The notes: generated from the letters alone by a model not told the origin. Positions 1 through 10,060 are shown, counted from the first letter of the stretch. The stretch is DNA of 64,000 nt from Bacteroidota bacterium (GCA_018267515.1 JAFDYJ010000010.1:29981-93980), one strand, 5' to 3'. Translations and numbers: made by a program.

Positions 1-2673
1 CTCAAAAATGAAATTTTTAAAAACTATATCGGCCAGGGATATTATGACACAATAACCCCTTCAGTTATCCTGAGAAACATTTTTGAAAACCCGGGATGGT
101 ACACCCAATACACACCTTACCAGGCAGAAATTTCACAAGGCCGCTTAGAAAGTCTTTTGAATTTCCAAACCATGGTAAGTGATCTTACCGGGTTGCCCAT
201 CACCAATGCTTCTTTGCTGGATGAGGCCACCGCTGCTGCAGAAGCCATGGCTATGTTTTTTACTATGCTGAACAAAGATCATGAACATATCAGCCGTCCG
301 AAGTTTTTTGTAGATAAAGAAATTTTTCCGCAAACAACCGATGTCCTGATTACCAGGGCTGTCCCGTTGGGAATCGAAATCGTATTGGGAGATTATCGCT
401 CCTCAACTATTGATTCATCTTATTTTGGCGCAATCGTTCAATATCCTAACAACAAGGGAGCTATCACTGATTATCGTGATTTTATACAAAAAGTTCATGC
501 GGTGGATGCCTACATTGTAATGGCAACAGATCTCCTGGCCCTGACCCTGATCACGCCTCCCGGCGAACTGGGAGCAGACTGTGCTGTGGGCTCAGCTCAG
601 CGATTCGGAGTTCCCTTAGGATATGGTGGACCACATGCAGCTTTTTTCTCGGCAAAGGATGAATTCAAAAGAAATATACCCGGTCGCATTATCGGAGTCA
701 GTATTGATTCACAGAATAACCGGGCACTGAGAATGGCATTACAAACAAGAGAACAGCACATTAAAAGAGAAAAAGCCACTTCCAATATTTGTACAGCCCA
801 GGCGTTGTTGGCTAATATGGCCGCTATGTATGCCGTCTATCACGGACCTGATGGATTAAGAAAAATTGCAGCAAGAATTGCATTGTTAACTCAAACGGTG
901 GCCGAAGCAATTGAATCCAGGGGATTCAATCTTTCAGCAGACCAGTTTTTTGATACTATAACTGTCAACGTAGATAATATAGACGAGTTTAAAGAAAAAG
1001 CTGAAAAGCAAAAAATCAATTTACGTTATATTGACAACACCCATATTGGAATCTCACTTGATGAAACTACAAGAATTGAAGACCTCTATGATTTGATAAA
1101 TTGTTTTGAAAATGATAGTAACCCGGTGGCATTCGACATCCGGGATGATGCCGAACTTCATCACATTCCCCATACATTAACCCGCAGGTCTGATTTTCTC
1201 CTGCATCCCGTTTTTAATTCGCATCATAGCGAAACAAAAATGATGCGTTATATTAAAATGCTGGAAAATAAAGATCTCTCTCTGAACACTTCAATGATCT
1301 CACTGGGAAGCTGTACAATGAAGTTGAATGCGGCAAGTGAGATGATGGCTCTAAGCTGGGATCATTGGAGTAAAATTCATCCCTTTGCTCCCGCCACTCA
1401 AACAGAAGGATACCGGCTTCTCATTGATAATCTCAGTGAATACTTGTGTAAAATCACAGCGCTGGATGCCTGTAGCTTACAACCCAACAGTGGCGCCCAG
1501 GGTGAGTACAGCGGTTTGCTGACTATCCGGAATTTTCATATGTCCAATAATGAAGAACATCGTAATGTAATGCTGATCCCCATTTCAGCTCACGGTACTA
1601 ACCCTGCAAGTGCTGTTATGGCCGGAATGAAAGTAGTAGTGGTTAAGGCATTGGATAATGGTTATATTGATTTGAATGATCTGAAAACAAAGGCATCTCA
1701 ATTTGCAAGTGAACTGGCCGGAATCATGATAACTTATCCCAGCACTTATGGCATTTATGAGGAAACAGTAAAAGAAATTACAGAAATCATTCATCATTTT
1801 GGCGGACAGGTTTATATGGATGGCGCCAATATGAATGCACAGGTAGGACTAACAGCTCCGGGGTTGATTGGTGCAGATGTATGCCATCTGAATTTACATA
1901 AAACATTTGCTATTCCTCATGGCGGAGGCGGACCCGGTATGGGACCGATTTGTGTAAAAAAACATCTGGCAGAACATTTACCGGGCCATATCACAAATAA
2001 AAATAAGCAATCGAAAACCGGAACCGGTGCTGTTTCAGCAGCTCCTTTTGGTAGTGCCAGCATACTTCTTATCAGCTACGGATATATCAGAATGCTCGGT
2101 AATCAGGGTCTCAAAGCAGCCAGCGAATATGCTATTCTCAATGCCAATTATATGAGAACAAAATTGGAAAAGGATTTCGAAATTTTATATACCAATCATA
2201 ATGGTGAATGTGCACATGAATTCATTGCAGACCTTCGTCCCTTTAAAAAATCAGCAGCTATTGAAGCAGAAGATGTGGCAAAACGTTTAATGGATTATGG
2301 TTTCCATGCACCCACTATGAGTTTTCCGGTTCCGGGAACTATAATGATTGAGCCAACAGAGAGTGAGGACAAATCAGAAATGGATCGCTTTTGCAATGCT
2401 TTATTAAATATCCGGAAAGAGATAGAAATGATTGAAAAAGGATCACTGGATTCAAAAAACAATCCTCTCAAAAATGCACCTCATACACAGCAAATGGTTT
2501 GCAACTCTCATTGGGATTATCCTTACAGCAGAGAACAGGCAGCTTTCCCGTTGCCATATATAAAGGAAAATAAATTCTGGCCTTCGGTGGCAAGGGTAAA
2601 TAACACCTATGGAGATCGAAACCTGATCTGCACCTGTGAACCGGTGAGCAGTTATATGGAACAGGAATCCTGA
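1..2673 (+). CDS. gcvP: Glycine dehydrogenase (decarboxylating), P-protein; 5' end outside window
   Basis: This is the P-protein of the glycine cleavage system. It decarboxylates glycine with pyridoxal phosphate and passes the aminomethyl group to the lipoyl H-protein. The frame is open from base 1 and shows the conserved N-terminal block IGQGYYDT, ENPGWYTQYTPYQ and GRLESLLNFQTM, so the real start lies upstream and the TTG at 157 is internal. About 890 residues are visible out of the usual 950-960. The PLP lysine is in HLNLHKTF (codon 1900-1902), followed by the glycine-rich loop GGGGPGMGP. N- and C-terminal PLP-fold halves are fused in one chain, as in most Gram-negatives. The gene ends 6 bases before the convergent phosphatase gene. 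Confidence 0.97.
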   Translation, partial: LKNEIFKNYIGQGYYDTITPSVILRNIFENPGWYTQYTPYQAEISQGRLESLLNFQTMVSDLTGLPITNASLLDEATAAAEAMAMFFTMLNKDHEHISRPKFFVDKEIFPQTTDVLITRAVPLGIEIVLGDYRSSTIDSSYFGAIVQYPNNKGAITDYRDFIQKVHAVDAYIVMATDLLALTLITPPGELGADCAVGSAQRFGVPLGYGGPHAAFFSAKDEFKRNIPGRIIGVSIDSQNNRALRMALQTREQHIKREKATSNICTAQALLANMAAMYAVYHGPDGLRKIAARIALLTQTVAEAIESRGFNLSADQFFDTITVNVDNIDEFKEKAEKQKINLRYIDNTHIGISLDETTRIEDLYDLINCFENDSNPVAFDIRDDAELHHIPHTLTRRSDFLLHPVFNSHHSETKMMRYIKMLENKDLSLNTSMISLGSCTMKLNAASEMMALSWDHWSKIHPFAPATQTEGYRLLIDNLSEYLCKITALDACSLQPNSGAQGEYSGLLTIRNFHMSNNEEHRNVMLIPISAHGTNPASAVMAGMKVVVVKALDNGYIDLNDLKTKASQFASELAGIMITYPSTYGIYEETVKEITEIIHHFGGQVYMDGANMNAQVGLTAPGLIGADVCHLNLHKTFAIPHGGGGPGMGPICVKKHLAEHLPGHITNKNKQSKTGTGAVSAAPFGSASILLISYGYIRMLGNQGLKAASEYAILNANYMRTKLEKDFEILYTNHNGECAHEFIADLRPFKKSAAIEAEDVAKRLMDYGFHAPTMSFPVPGTIMIEPTESEDKSEMDRFCNALLNIRKEIEMIEKGSLDSKNNPLKNAPHTQQMVCNSHWDYPYSREQAAFPLPYIKENKFWPSVARVNNTYGDRNLICTCEPVSSYMEQES

Positions 2674-2679
2674 ATATCC

Positions 2680-3486
2680 TCAATAATTTTTCAGCCAACC
2701 TTTGATGGCAGAATCCTGTTGAGCCGGACTCAATCTCTTGTACTGGTATAATGCATTTTCCCAATCTCCATATACCGGGTTGGGAAGTATAATATACCTG
2801 CTCCCAAACTTTGCAGCTTGTCGTTGTACATTCTCCAATCGTTGTTCCACTGTCTTACTATCCCATAAGGAAGAAAAATCAGAAAGATTGTCACCTATTA
2901 ATAAAATGACATTGTAATCTTTCATTACCTGAAGACGGCGGGTTTCTTTACTGGATACTCCTTGTTTGAAAACCAGGTGTGCACTATCTGCAAAAGGGAA
3001 ATTAAATTTTTGAAGATTCCTGAGAGTACCTACACGATCATTTTCATCCCGGTTTGTTATATAAAATGTCTCCACATTTTTTGAAGCAGCATATTTCAAA
3101 AACGACAGTGCGCCGGGAACTGTATCAGCAGCTGCCATTGCAGTCCATTGAGCCCATTCCTTGGGGTCAAATCCCTTTCCCTGCAAATCATGATGTACCT
3201 CATCTGCACTATTATCCAATATCGTTTCATCAATATCAGTTATAATGGCCTTAGGTTTCGAAGAAGAGACGGCTACCCACTCATCTAATCGAAGCCGGGC
3301 AATATTGTAAGCCTGTAAACAGGAAGCCTGATATTCCGCAGAACGTTGCATATACGCCACTGCAAATAACTTTCCGGTAACGGCCAGATTTGAAGGTTCA
3401 TTATTCCGGCTTACGATTGCTTTTTGTGAAGTATGACAGGACAATAAGAAGGCTGATATCAGAAAGAGAAATTCAATCTTTTTCAT
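2680..3486 (-). CDS. Class C acid phosphatase / 5'-nucleotidase, lipoprotein e(P4) family
   Basis: This is a HAD-superfamily phosphatase of the outer-membrane lipoprotein e(P4) type, which in other bacteria dephosphorylates nucleotides and other phosphomonoesters outside the cytoplasm. The chosen ATG at 3486 gives 268 residues that start MKKIEFLF and carry a lipoprotein signal (AFLLSC, Cys17). An upstream in-frame TTG at 3521-3519 would prepend 11 residues and spoil the signal peptide. Motif I is DIDET (84-88), motif II lies around YITNRDEN, and the distal acidic motif is LLIGDNLSDF. The gene converges on gcvP with 6 bases between stops. The exact substrate cannot be read from the sequence. 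Confidence 0.88.
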   Translation of the reverse strand: MKKIEFLFLISAFLLSCHTSQKAIVSRNNEPSNLAVTGKLFAVAYMQRSAEYQASCLQAYNIARLRLDEWVAVSSSKPKAIITDIDETILDNSADEVHHDLQGKGFDPKEWAQWTAMAAADTVPGALSFLKYAASKNVETFYITNRDENDRVGTLRNLQKFNFPFADSAHLVFKQGVSSKETRRLQVMKDYNVILLIGDNLSDFSSLWDSKTVEQRLENVQRQAAKFGSRYIILPNPVYGDWENALYQYKRLSPAQQDSAIKGWLKNY

Positions 3487-3642
3487 GCTATAAAATTTGA
3501 ATATGCAAACATAAAGCAACTCTGCGGAACCCGGAATGCTGAGTTATTAAACAAACCATTAACCTGCACCGGTTTGTCCAACCTACAAAATCACGAAAAT
3601 CCTGATCAGTAAATGAAACCGGAGCCGGATATAAATGACCCC

Positions 3643-3675
3643 TTGTCTATCATTCCTTATTTTATCTTAATTTCG
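3643..3675 (+). promoter_or_regulatory. Bacteroidota-type promoter of pdhC
   Basis: CTTG at 3642-3645 and TAATTTCG at 3668-3675 are 22 bases apart. They resemble the -33 and -7 elements of the Bacteroidota primary sigma factor. Predicted leader before the ATG at 3696 is about 17 bases. Confidence 0.45.
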
Positions 3676-3695
3676 GCCAAAATTTTTTATTCTGC

Positions 3696-5354
3696 ATGGC
3701 TGAAGTGATATTAATGCCCCGACTGAGCGACACGATGACCGAAGGTGTGATTGCCGAATGGCATAAAAAAATTGGTGACCCCGTAAAAAAGGGGGAAGTA
3801 CTTGCCGAAGTGGAAACCGACAAGGCAACCATGGAGCTGGAAAGCTATAAAGAAGGTACACTATTATATATTGGAAAAGAAAAAGGTGGCAAATTGCAAG
3901 TAAATGACCTGCTGGCTATCATTGGTAAAAAAGGAGAAGATATCACTTCATTAATCAGTGGCCAAGGAAAAGAACCAGGTAAAAAGAAAGAAGAACCTTC
4001 AAAACAAACTACAACTGAAGTAAAACAGCAATCTTCTGCTACCCAACAGGCAGCCTCATCAGTGATGGATATATCAAAAATTGAGGAAGTTGTACTGATG
4101 CCAAGACTAAGTGATACCATGACTGAAGGTGTTATTGCCGGCTGGCATAAAAACGTTGGTGATAATGTCAAAAAGGGAGATATCCTCGCAGAGATAGAAA
4201 CAGATAAAGCAACCATGGACCTGGAGAGTTATAAAACCGGGAAACTATTATACATAGGTGCAAAAAAGGGAGAAAAGATAGAGGTAAACGGGCTGCTATG
4301 CATAATTGGGCAAGAAGGAAAAGTAGATGTAAATGCAATCGTAGCTGCAGCAAAAACCGGAACCAGTGCTATTCCTGCAACATCAACTCCCCCACCACTA
4401 TCAAATCAGGAGCCATCTCAGCAGGTTATCGTCAATCAGCAATATGATTCAGGTATAAAACATCAGGCCACTGAAAATGGTCGTCTTAAAGCCTCACCCC
4501 TCGCTAAAAAACTGGCAAAGGAAAAAGGTATTGATCTGAATAAAATTCATGGTTCCGGTGACAGTGGGAGAATAATTAAAGCTGACGTTGATAATTTTAA
4601 AGAAAGCGGATCAGGAAGCCAGTCAACAATAACAAAACCGTCAACGGTTCCTCAATTTGTGGCTACAGATACAGAAGGTTATACTGATATTCCGAATTCT
4701 CAGATGCGGGGAGTTATTGCAAAAAGGCTTGCTGAAAGCAAATTCTCTGCTCCTCACTTTTATCTTACCATGGAGATCAATATGGATAATGCAATCTCCA
4801 CCAGAAGCCAGTTGAATGAAGTAAGTCCTGCAAAAATCAGCTTTAATGATATGGTAGTGAAAGCTGTTGCACTGGCTTTGCGTCAACATCCTGCAGTCAA
4901 TTCATCCTGGTTAGGTGACAAAATCAGGCGCTACCATCATATCCATATCGGCATTGCAGTTGCAATTGAAGACGGGCTAATTGTGCCCGTGGTCCGCTTT
5001 GCAGATCAGAAATCATTACCTCAAATAGCTGCAGAAAGCAAAGAATTGAGTGGAAGAGCCAGAACAAAAAAATTACAACCTAATGAATTTACAGGCAATA
5101 CATTCACCATCTCAAACCTGGGAATGATGGATATTGACGAATTCACTGCCATTATCAATCCACCGGATAGTTGTATCATGGCTGTAGGAAAGATTAAAGA
5201 AACGGTCGTTAAAAAACCGGAAGGCTTCGGTATCAGCAATTTTATGAAAGTCACAATGAGTTGTGATCACCGTAGCGTGGATGGAGCTTCCGGAGCTGCT
5301 TTCCTGCAAACATTTAAGAAATATCTTGAAAATCCGGCAACCCTGCTTTTATAA
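3696..5354 (+). CDS. pdhC: Pyruvate dehydrogenase complex E2, dihydrolipoamide acetyltransferase
   Basis: This is the acetyltransferase core of the pyruvate dehydrogenase complex, moving acetyl groups from lipoyl arms to CoA. In order it has two lipoyl domains with the modified lysine in ETDKATMELES (Lys43) and ETDKATMDLES (Lys171), linkers rich in Ser/Thr/Gln/Pro, a peripheral-subunit binding domain around residues 263-299, and the catalytic domain ending in CDHRSVDG (His525, Asp529). The two lipoyl domains share the block MPRLSDTMTEGVIA, a clear internal duplication. The first lipoyl domain starts immediately at the ATG. The E1 genes are not adjacent. An oxoglutarate or branched-chain E2 is less likely given the double lipoyl arrangement. 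Confidence 0.93.
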   Translation: MAEVILMPRLSDTMTEGVIAEWHKKIGDPVKKGEVLAEVETDKATMELESYKEGTLLYIGKEKGGKLQVNDLLAIIGKKGEDITSLISGQGKEPGKKKEEPSKQTTTEVKQQSSATQQAASSVMDISKIEEVVLMPRLSDTMTEGVIAGWHKNVGDNVKKGDILAEIETDKATMDLESYKTGKLLYIGAKKGEKIEVNGLLCIIGQEGKVDVNAIVAAAKTGTSAIPATSTPPPLSNQEPSQQVIVNQQYDSGIKHQATENGRLKASPLAKKLAKEKGIDLNKIHGSGDSGRIIKADVDNFKESGSGSQSTITKPSTVPQFVATDTEGYTDIPNSQMRGVIAKRLAESKFSAPHFYLTMEINMDNAISTRSQLNEVSPAKISFNDMVVKAVALALRQHPAVNSSWLGDKIRRYHHIHIGIAVAIEDGLIVPVVRFADQKSLPQIAAESKELSGRARTKKLQPNEFTGNTFTISNLGMMDIDEFTAIINPPDSCIMAVGKIKETVVKKPEGFGISNFMKVTMSCDHRSVDGASGAAFLQTFKKYLENPATLLL

Positions 5355-5611
5355 AACACACCTAAAAGCTCAACTCGTTCTAGTCAATTCCGAAAATCAT
5401 CCTGCAGGATTCAACTTTTTTAGTGAACAGGAGTCAATAATCTGAATTGCAACTTCTGTTGTATTCGAGACAACCGAAGCAACCGGAAAGGCCGATGCTA
5501 TGATAAAAATTAAATCTTCTGATTAATTATCAAAAGAATAATTTTGAGAAATTATTTCATAGAAATTTACAAAATACTTCATACTATAAACTTAAAATAT
5601 CCGTTCAAAGC

Positions 5612-7075
5612 ATGAATATGAAGACGTTCGGGATTTATTTTTACTTTTCTTTCCTGTCTCTATCCATATCTTCAGTTAAAGCCCAGAATTACCAGGCTAT
5701 TAACGGATCATCGTATGCAGGTAGTTTAAGTCCTGCCAATAATCCATCTTCTATTGTATATGTACCTTATAACTGGGATCTCACTTTATTTGCTGTACAA
5801 AGCAAGGAAGCAACCAATGCAGTTAAAATAAAGAACTATTCATTGTTAGGCAAATCAAAGAATGCTGTTTTTGATTTTAAAAATGGAACATTTAAAAGAA
5901 TAGCATTCAGTGATCAGAATATTCACCTGTTAAATGCCCGTATCATGCTTAGCCCCAAATCGGCATTTGCATTCGGTGTAAATTTCCGTGCTTATGAATA
6001 CCTGAAAACCGGTAGCTATTCCTGGGATGACAGTCTAAAATCGCTTAATGAATTTGTATCAGCTAACTTTCCTAACACTCCTCTTTCAGGAAAGGCAATT
6101 GGAGCCGGATGGGCAGAAGTCTATGGCACCTACGCTCAGACTATTAAAGATGATGGGGACAGGATTCTTAATGCCGGAGTAACTTTTAAAATTATTCGTG
6201 GATTAGCCAGCGGCTACGCTATTGCTCAGGATATCAACTATGTCCCCAATACCGGTACTAACGGAGCCAATTATTTATTGACAACCGGAACCCTTCAATA
6301 CGGATATTCTTCCAACCTGGATGATGTAGATAATAACTCAGGCATCAGGAATAATGTAAGAAATTTTATGAAAAGAACATTTTCCAGTTTAAGTTTTGAT
6401 GCCGGAATAGAATACATTCTCCTTTCGGGAACAGATAACGATTATGATTACGATACCAAAATAGGTATTTCGCTTAAGGATATCGGTCGCATTCATTTCA
6501 GGCATGGCGATAAAAGCCGTTGGGCCGCTGCCGGAAAAAATAATATCACAGATTCGTTATTGCACATAAAATTTCAAAATACAAACTCATTAAATTATTT
6601 CAACGATAGCCTGGCATCCGTAGCAAATACAATATCATCACCCGGTGCTGATTTTTATATTACACAACCTGCCCGGCTGATTGTAAATGTTGACCGGCAT
6701 ATCAGCGGCAACTATTTTCTGAATGGCGAGCTTACGATTCCTGTTAATTCGGCAATAAACAAGAAGTTGCTGCTGAAACAAATGAATCTCATCGCTATTA
6801 CGCCCCGATGGGAAAACAGAACTTTCGGTGTGTATTTACCTGTTCAGTTTAACCAGGCAAAACAATTCTGGATCGGGGGAGCATTTAAAGCAGGACCGGT
6901 CTTACTGGGAATTCATAACTGGGCTAATCTTTTTTCAAAAAATTCAATGCAAAACGGCGGTATTTATCTTGCAGTAACGATTCGCCCCGGATCATCGAAT
7001 GATAAAACCAGCAGGTACAATAATGAAAAACTAAGCCGCAGGGAAATCAAGAGATTAAATTGTCCCAGCTTATAA
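5612..7075 (+). CDS. Outer-membrane beta-barrel-like protein, DUF5723-like
   Basis: A 487-residue exported protein with a signal peptide over about residues 1-25 (cleavage near SSVKAQ). The mature part is rich in alternating aromatic/polar strands, as in outer-membrane barrels, and opens with an N-terminal block (AGSLSPANNPSS) that resembles the DUF5723 family of Bacteroidota envelope proteins. The function of that family is not established. It ends with a basic tail. A second ATG at 5618 would remove only two residues. The gene stands alone, with 257 bases upstream and 129 downstream. Family placement is from recall of sequence style, not from a search. Confidence 0.7.
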   Translation: MNMKTFGIYFYFSFLSLSISSVKAQNYQAINGSSYAGSLSPANNPSSIVYVPYNWDLTLFAVQSKEATNAVKIKNYSLLGKSKNAVFDFKNGTFKRIAFSDQNIHLLNARIMLSPKSAFAFGVNFRAYEYLKTGSYSWDDSLKSLNEFVSANFPNTPLSGKAIGAGWAEVYGTYAQTIKDDGDRILNAGVTFKIIRGLASGYAIAQDINYVPNTGTNGANYLLTTGTLQYGYSSNLDDVDNNSGIRNNVRNFMKRTFSSLSFDAGIEYILLSGTDNDYDYDTKIGISLKDIGRIHFRHGDKSRWAAAGKNNITDSLLHIKFQNTNSLNYFNDSLASVANTISSPGADFYITQPARLIVNVDRHISGNYFLNGELTIPVNSAINKKLLLKQMNLIAITPRWENRTFGVYLPVQFNQAKQFWIGGAFKAGPVLLGIHNWANLFSKNSMQNGGIYLAVTIRPGSSNDKTSRYNNEKLSRREIKRLNCPSL

Positions 7076-7192
7076 TCATATAATCCGAAACTGAGTCTTC
7101 TTTAATTTTATCTTAAATCATAATGCTACTAAAGCAAACCCTCATATTCCCAATCTCTTTCTGATCCTGCCCTATTGGACTTACTACTTTCC

Positions 7193-7200
7193 TAACTTTG
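7193..7200 (+). promoter_or_regulatory. -7 promoter element of the CoA-binding protein gene
   Basis: TAACTTTG matches TAnnTTTG exactly and ends 4 bases before the ATG at 7205, so transcription should start at or one base before the start codon. A TTG occurs upstream near 7175 but at a shorter spacing than usual. Confidence 0.5.
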
Positions 7201-7204
7201 CATC

Positions 7205-7573
7205 ATGGCAGAAAATAAGAAAACACTTGTGCTTGGTGCATCCGATAATCCCTCCCGTTACAGTTATCTTGCAATTAAACGGCTGAGAAATTATGGACAT
7301 TCCGTTGTTGCTATCGGGAAAAAACAAGCACATGTAGAAGATGTAAAAATCTCTATTGAAAAAATTCCAGAACCCGGTATCAATACTGTAACCTTATATC
7401 TCAACCCTGCTCACCAGCAGCAATACTATGACTACATTTTATCATTACATCCCGAAAGAATAATTTTTAATCCGGGTGCAGAAAATGAAGAACTATCTGA
7501 ACTTGCAAAGAAGAACGGTATTCAGCCGCTGGAAGCCTGTACCCTGGTACTATTGAATACTGGTCAATATTGA
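7205..7573 (+). CDS. CoA-binding domain protein (YccU-like)
   Basis: A 122-residue single-domain Rossmann-fold protein of the CoA_binding_2 family. The nucleotide-binding turn is LVLGASDNPSRYSY (residues 8-21), followed by a conserved valine/isoleucine-rich strand (SVVAIGKK) and the late motif IFNPGAENEEL. Family members bind CoA or related nucleotides, but their biological role is mostly unknown. The length is normal. It has its own promoter directly before the ATG and no obvious operon partner. Confidence 0.85.
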   Translation: MAENKKTLVLGASDNPSRYSYLAIKRLRNYGHSVVAIGKKQAHVEDVKISIEKIPEPGINTVTLYLNPAHQQQYYDYILSLHPERIIFNPGAENEELSELAKKNGIQPLEACTLVLLNTGQY

Positions 7574-7784
7574 TTTACACTTATTGAAACGGAGATTTAC
7601 GATCCGGCAAATATCAGTTTACTACATAGCACAGGTATTACTCCCCATTTGCGAATGAATTCATTTTCTATTTCTTGCATTTGCTGAAAATTTTCACAAA
7701 TCTTGTTATTCCGTTCCTACCTGAAAACTGCAGAAGATAAAATCGGCTGCGATCATTACCCTATTTAAAAAACAATATCTGTTT

Positions 7785-8297
7785 ATGAAAATCGTAAGTA
7801 TCACCGTACTCAGTTTTCTTTTCATTTTTTCTGCTTTCCGGTCTTGGGGACAGAATGAAAAGATACCACTGAATGAACCGGACTATAACAAACCAAAAGT
7901 TTTCCAAAACCTTCCGGATACAATACCTGTAGAAGCTTCATCACTTGCAAGTCTTTTTTCATTGTCGAAAGGTCAAAAGGTGGCGCCGGATTTTTCAAAT
8001 AAATCCGCAACAACCGGTTTCCAATTACGTGGAGAGGTTATATCTAAAAGCGATGATGTTCCCGCTAATACACAAGCCCGAACTGCCAATCCGGCCTCTA
8101 TCAGTAGTATGATTTTAAAACTGAGTGATTATGCCGGATCTAACTTCACTCTTTCAAAAACCACCAATGCTGAAGGAAAAACAAATTACACAGGAAGAAT
8201 TATCAACTTTAAAAGTGGTGATCTTTTTGTGCTCCAGAATATTGATGGAAAATTAATGCTAATAAAAAAGGATTATTATGCACTTGTAAACGAATGA
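7785..8297 (+). CDS. Secreted protein of unknown function upstream of the T9SS protease
   Basis: A 170-residue protein with a signal peptide (residues 1-22, ending SWGQ). I do not recognise the family. The mature part is polar and starts with a proline- and asparagine-rich segment. The C-terminal 70 residues look beta-rich and contain a strand-turn-strand pattern (GRIINFKSGDLFVLQNIDGK). No cysteines or enzymatic motifs are visible. It ends 79 bases before the metalloprotease gene on the same strand, which suggests co-expression and perhaps a related envelope role; this is inference. Confidence 0.7.
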   Translation: MKIVSITVLSFLFIFSAFRSWGQNEKIPLNEPDYNKPKVFQNLPDTIPVEASSLASLFSLSKGQKVAPDFSNKSATTGFQLRGEVISKSDDVPANTQARTANPASISSMILKLSDYAGSNFTLSKTTNAEGKTNYTGRIINFKSGDLFVLQNIDGKLMLIKKDYYALVNE

Positions 8298-8376
8298 TTG
8301 TTGATGCTCATTGGAAAGCCCGTTTTTAATTCCGTATCCTATGCCCTTTGAAAACCATTTTTAAATCCGCCTTGTT

Positions 8377-9975
8377 ATGAAAAACCCGATCCGCATTACC
8401 TTATTGCTGTTATTGCTTACAGGCTCCGCTTTTGTAAAAGCACAGGTACCATTGCTCAGCAGTTATCCCTCTGCATCTGCAGTTGTCTTTTTGGATTTTG
8501 ACGGACAGACAGTAGAAAATACAAGCTGGAATGCCAATGGCCCGATTTACTGCGGTGCTTCCGAGGTGACCAATACACAGATTACTGAAATTTTTAATCG
8601 TGTATCGGAAGACTACCGCCCTTTTAATTTGAATATAACAACCGACTCAACTGTTTACTGGGCTGCACCAGCAGATACCAGGGTTAGAGTGATAATGACA
8701 GTGACTTCTTCCTGGTATGGTTTGGCCGGTGGAGTTTCATTTGTAGGATCCTTTACCTGGGGTGATAATACTCCGGCATTTGTTTTTACGGAATTATTAA
8801 AAAACAATACAAAAAACATAGCTGAAGCAACTTCCCATGAAGTGGGTCATTCCTTAGGTCTTTATCATCAATCCTCATATGATGCTAACTGTAATAAAAT
8901 AACTGATTACAATGCCGGGCTGGGAACCGGAGAAATTGCCTGGGCGCCTATTATGGGAGTCGGGTACTCAAAAAATTTCACTCTGTGGAATAACGGGCCA
9001 AATTCTTTTGGCTGTACTAATTTGCAAAGTGATCTTGATCTAATAACTACCGGAAATGGATTTTCATACAGAACAGATGATTACAGCAGTAGCCTTGCTT
9101 CCGCTTATCCTGTTACATTTCAAAATAATCAGTTCGACATAAATGGCATCATTGAGCGCAATACTGATCAGGACATGTTCCAATTCACTTTACCTTCTTT
9201 CGGCGAATTCAAACTAAATGCCATTCCATTTAATGTAGGTTCCGGTGATGCCGGATCCAATATTGATTTGCAGATATCATTATACGATTATTCGAAAACA
9301 CTTTTAAAAGTTTATAACCCCGGAACCCTGCTCCGATCAATTATTGATACTGTACTTGGAACCGGAGATTATTATTTGACAATTGAAGGAAAAGGAAACA
9401 TATATGCTCCCAACTATGCCAGCCTGGGTTCTTATTCATTAAACGGAACTTTTGCAGCTAATTCGCCCTTAGCTTTGAGGAAACTCGAACTGCAGGGGTC
9501 AATAAAAAATGAAAAACATGAACTGAACTGGACGATTGATGCTGATGAAAATGTTACATCACAAATATTGGAAATCTCAACAGATGGCATTCAATTTTCA
9601 CCCTTAACCCAGCCTGACAACACGGCAAGATATTATAATTATTTCCCACTCAGCAGTGGCAATATTCAATACCGCTTAAATGTAACTTTTGATAACGGCC
9701 GTCAATACTATTCCAATATCGTTACCCTCAAATCTAATGAGAACATCTTAAGACCCCGGTTGGCAGGCAACCTAATCACTTCTTCAATCGTCACTGTCAA
9801 CAGCCCGGGCAATTTTAATTATATGATTATTGATCTCAACGGAAAGACAGTAAACAAAGGTTTACTTTCCAATGGCACGAATACTATTAATTTGGCAGGT
9901 GTCAGCAGTGGAATGTATATGATCCGCTTTGCAGACCCTGCACATCAATGGACTGATAAATTGTTGATTCAATAA
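8377..9975 (+). CDS. Secreted metzincin zinc metalloprotease with T9SS sorting domain
   Basis: A 532-residue exported protease. Residues 1-22 are a signal peptide (ends FVKAQ). The catalytic domain carries the zinc motif HEVGHSLGLYH (HExxHxxGxxH) near residue 155 and a Met-turn candidate, APIMGVGY, downstream, which together mark a metzincin. A beta-rich pre-peptidase-like domain (DQDMFQFTLP to GDYYLTIEG) follows. The C-terminus, around SSGMYMIRF ending KLLIQ, is a T9SS type A sorting domain, so the protein should cross the outer membrane by type IX secretion. PorT of that machinery is encoded at 12.4 kb. A strong terminator follows at 10028-10060. Confidence 0.87.
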   Translation: MKNPIRITLLLLLLTGSAFVKAQVPLLSSYPSASAVVFLDFDGQTVENTSWNANGPIYCGASEVTNTQITEIFNRVSEDYRPFNLNITTDSTVYWAAPADTRVRVIMTVTSSWYGLAGGVSFVGSFTWGDNTPAFVFTELLKNNTKNIAEATSHEVGHSLGLYHQSSYDANCNKITDYNAGLGTGEIAWAPIMGVGYSKNFTLWNNGPNSFGCTNLQSDLDLITTGNGFSYRTDDYSSSLASAYPVTFQNNQFDINGIIERNTDQDMFQFTLPSFGEFKLNAIPFNVGSGDAGSNIDLQISLYDYSKTLLKVYNPGTLLRSIIDTVLGTGDYYLTIEGKGNIYAPNYASLGSYSLNGTFAANSPLALRKLELQGSIKNEKHELNWTIDADENVTSQILEISTDGIQFSPLTQPDNTARYYNYFPLSSGNIQYRLNVTFDNGRQYYSNIVTLKSNENILRPRLAGNLITSSIVTVNSPGNFNYMIIDLNGKTVNKGLLSNGTNTINLAGVSSGMYMIRFADPAHQWTDKLLIQ

Positions 9976-10016
9976 ACAGACAGCTGTTGTAATAACAGCA
10001 GTTTAATCCGCCCCCT

Positions 10017-10047
10017 TTTGAAAATAAAAGGTTTTTCGATAATTTCG
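10017..10047 (+). promoter_or_regulatory. Bacteroidota-type promoter of the YkuK-like gene
   Basis: TTTG at 10017-10020, a 19-base spacer, then TAATTTCG at 10040-10047. The predicted start of transcription lies about 10 bases before the ATG at 10062. The -7 element sits inside the loop of the upstream gene's terminator hairpin. Confidence 0.55.
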
Positions 10048-10060
10048 GAGAACCTTTTTT
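10028..10060 (+). terminator. Intrinsic terminator of the T9SS protease gene
   Basis: An 11-pair stem (AAGGTTTTTCG with CGGAGAACCTT, some G-T pairs) around a 7-base loop, followed by a run of T. The T run ends one base before the ATG of the next gene. Confidence 0.75.

Noticed and set aside
2468..2764. Minus-strand 98-codon ORF over the gcvP end
   Set aside because: It is antisense to gcvP and reads into the phosphatase gene in another frame, with no recognisable protein features.
5398..5409. ATCCTGCAGGAT palindrome after pdhC
   Set aside because: The 12-base palindrome has no loop and no T run at the correct distance, so it is not called as a terminator; a chance restriction-site-like sequence is likely.
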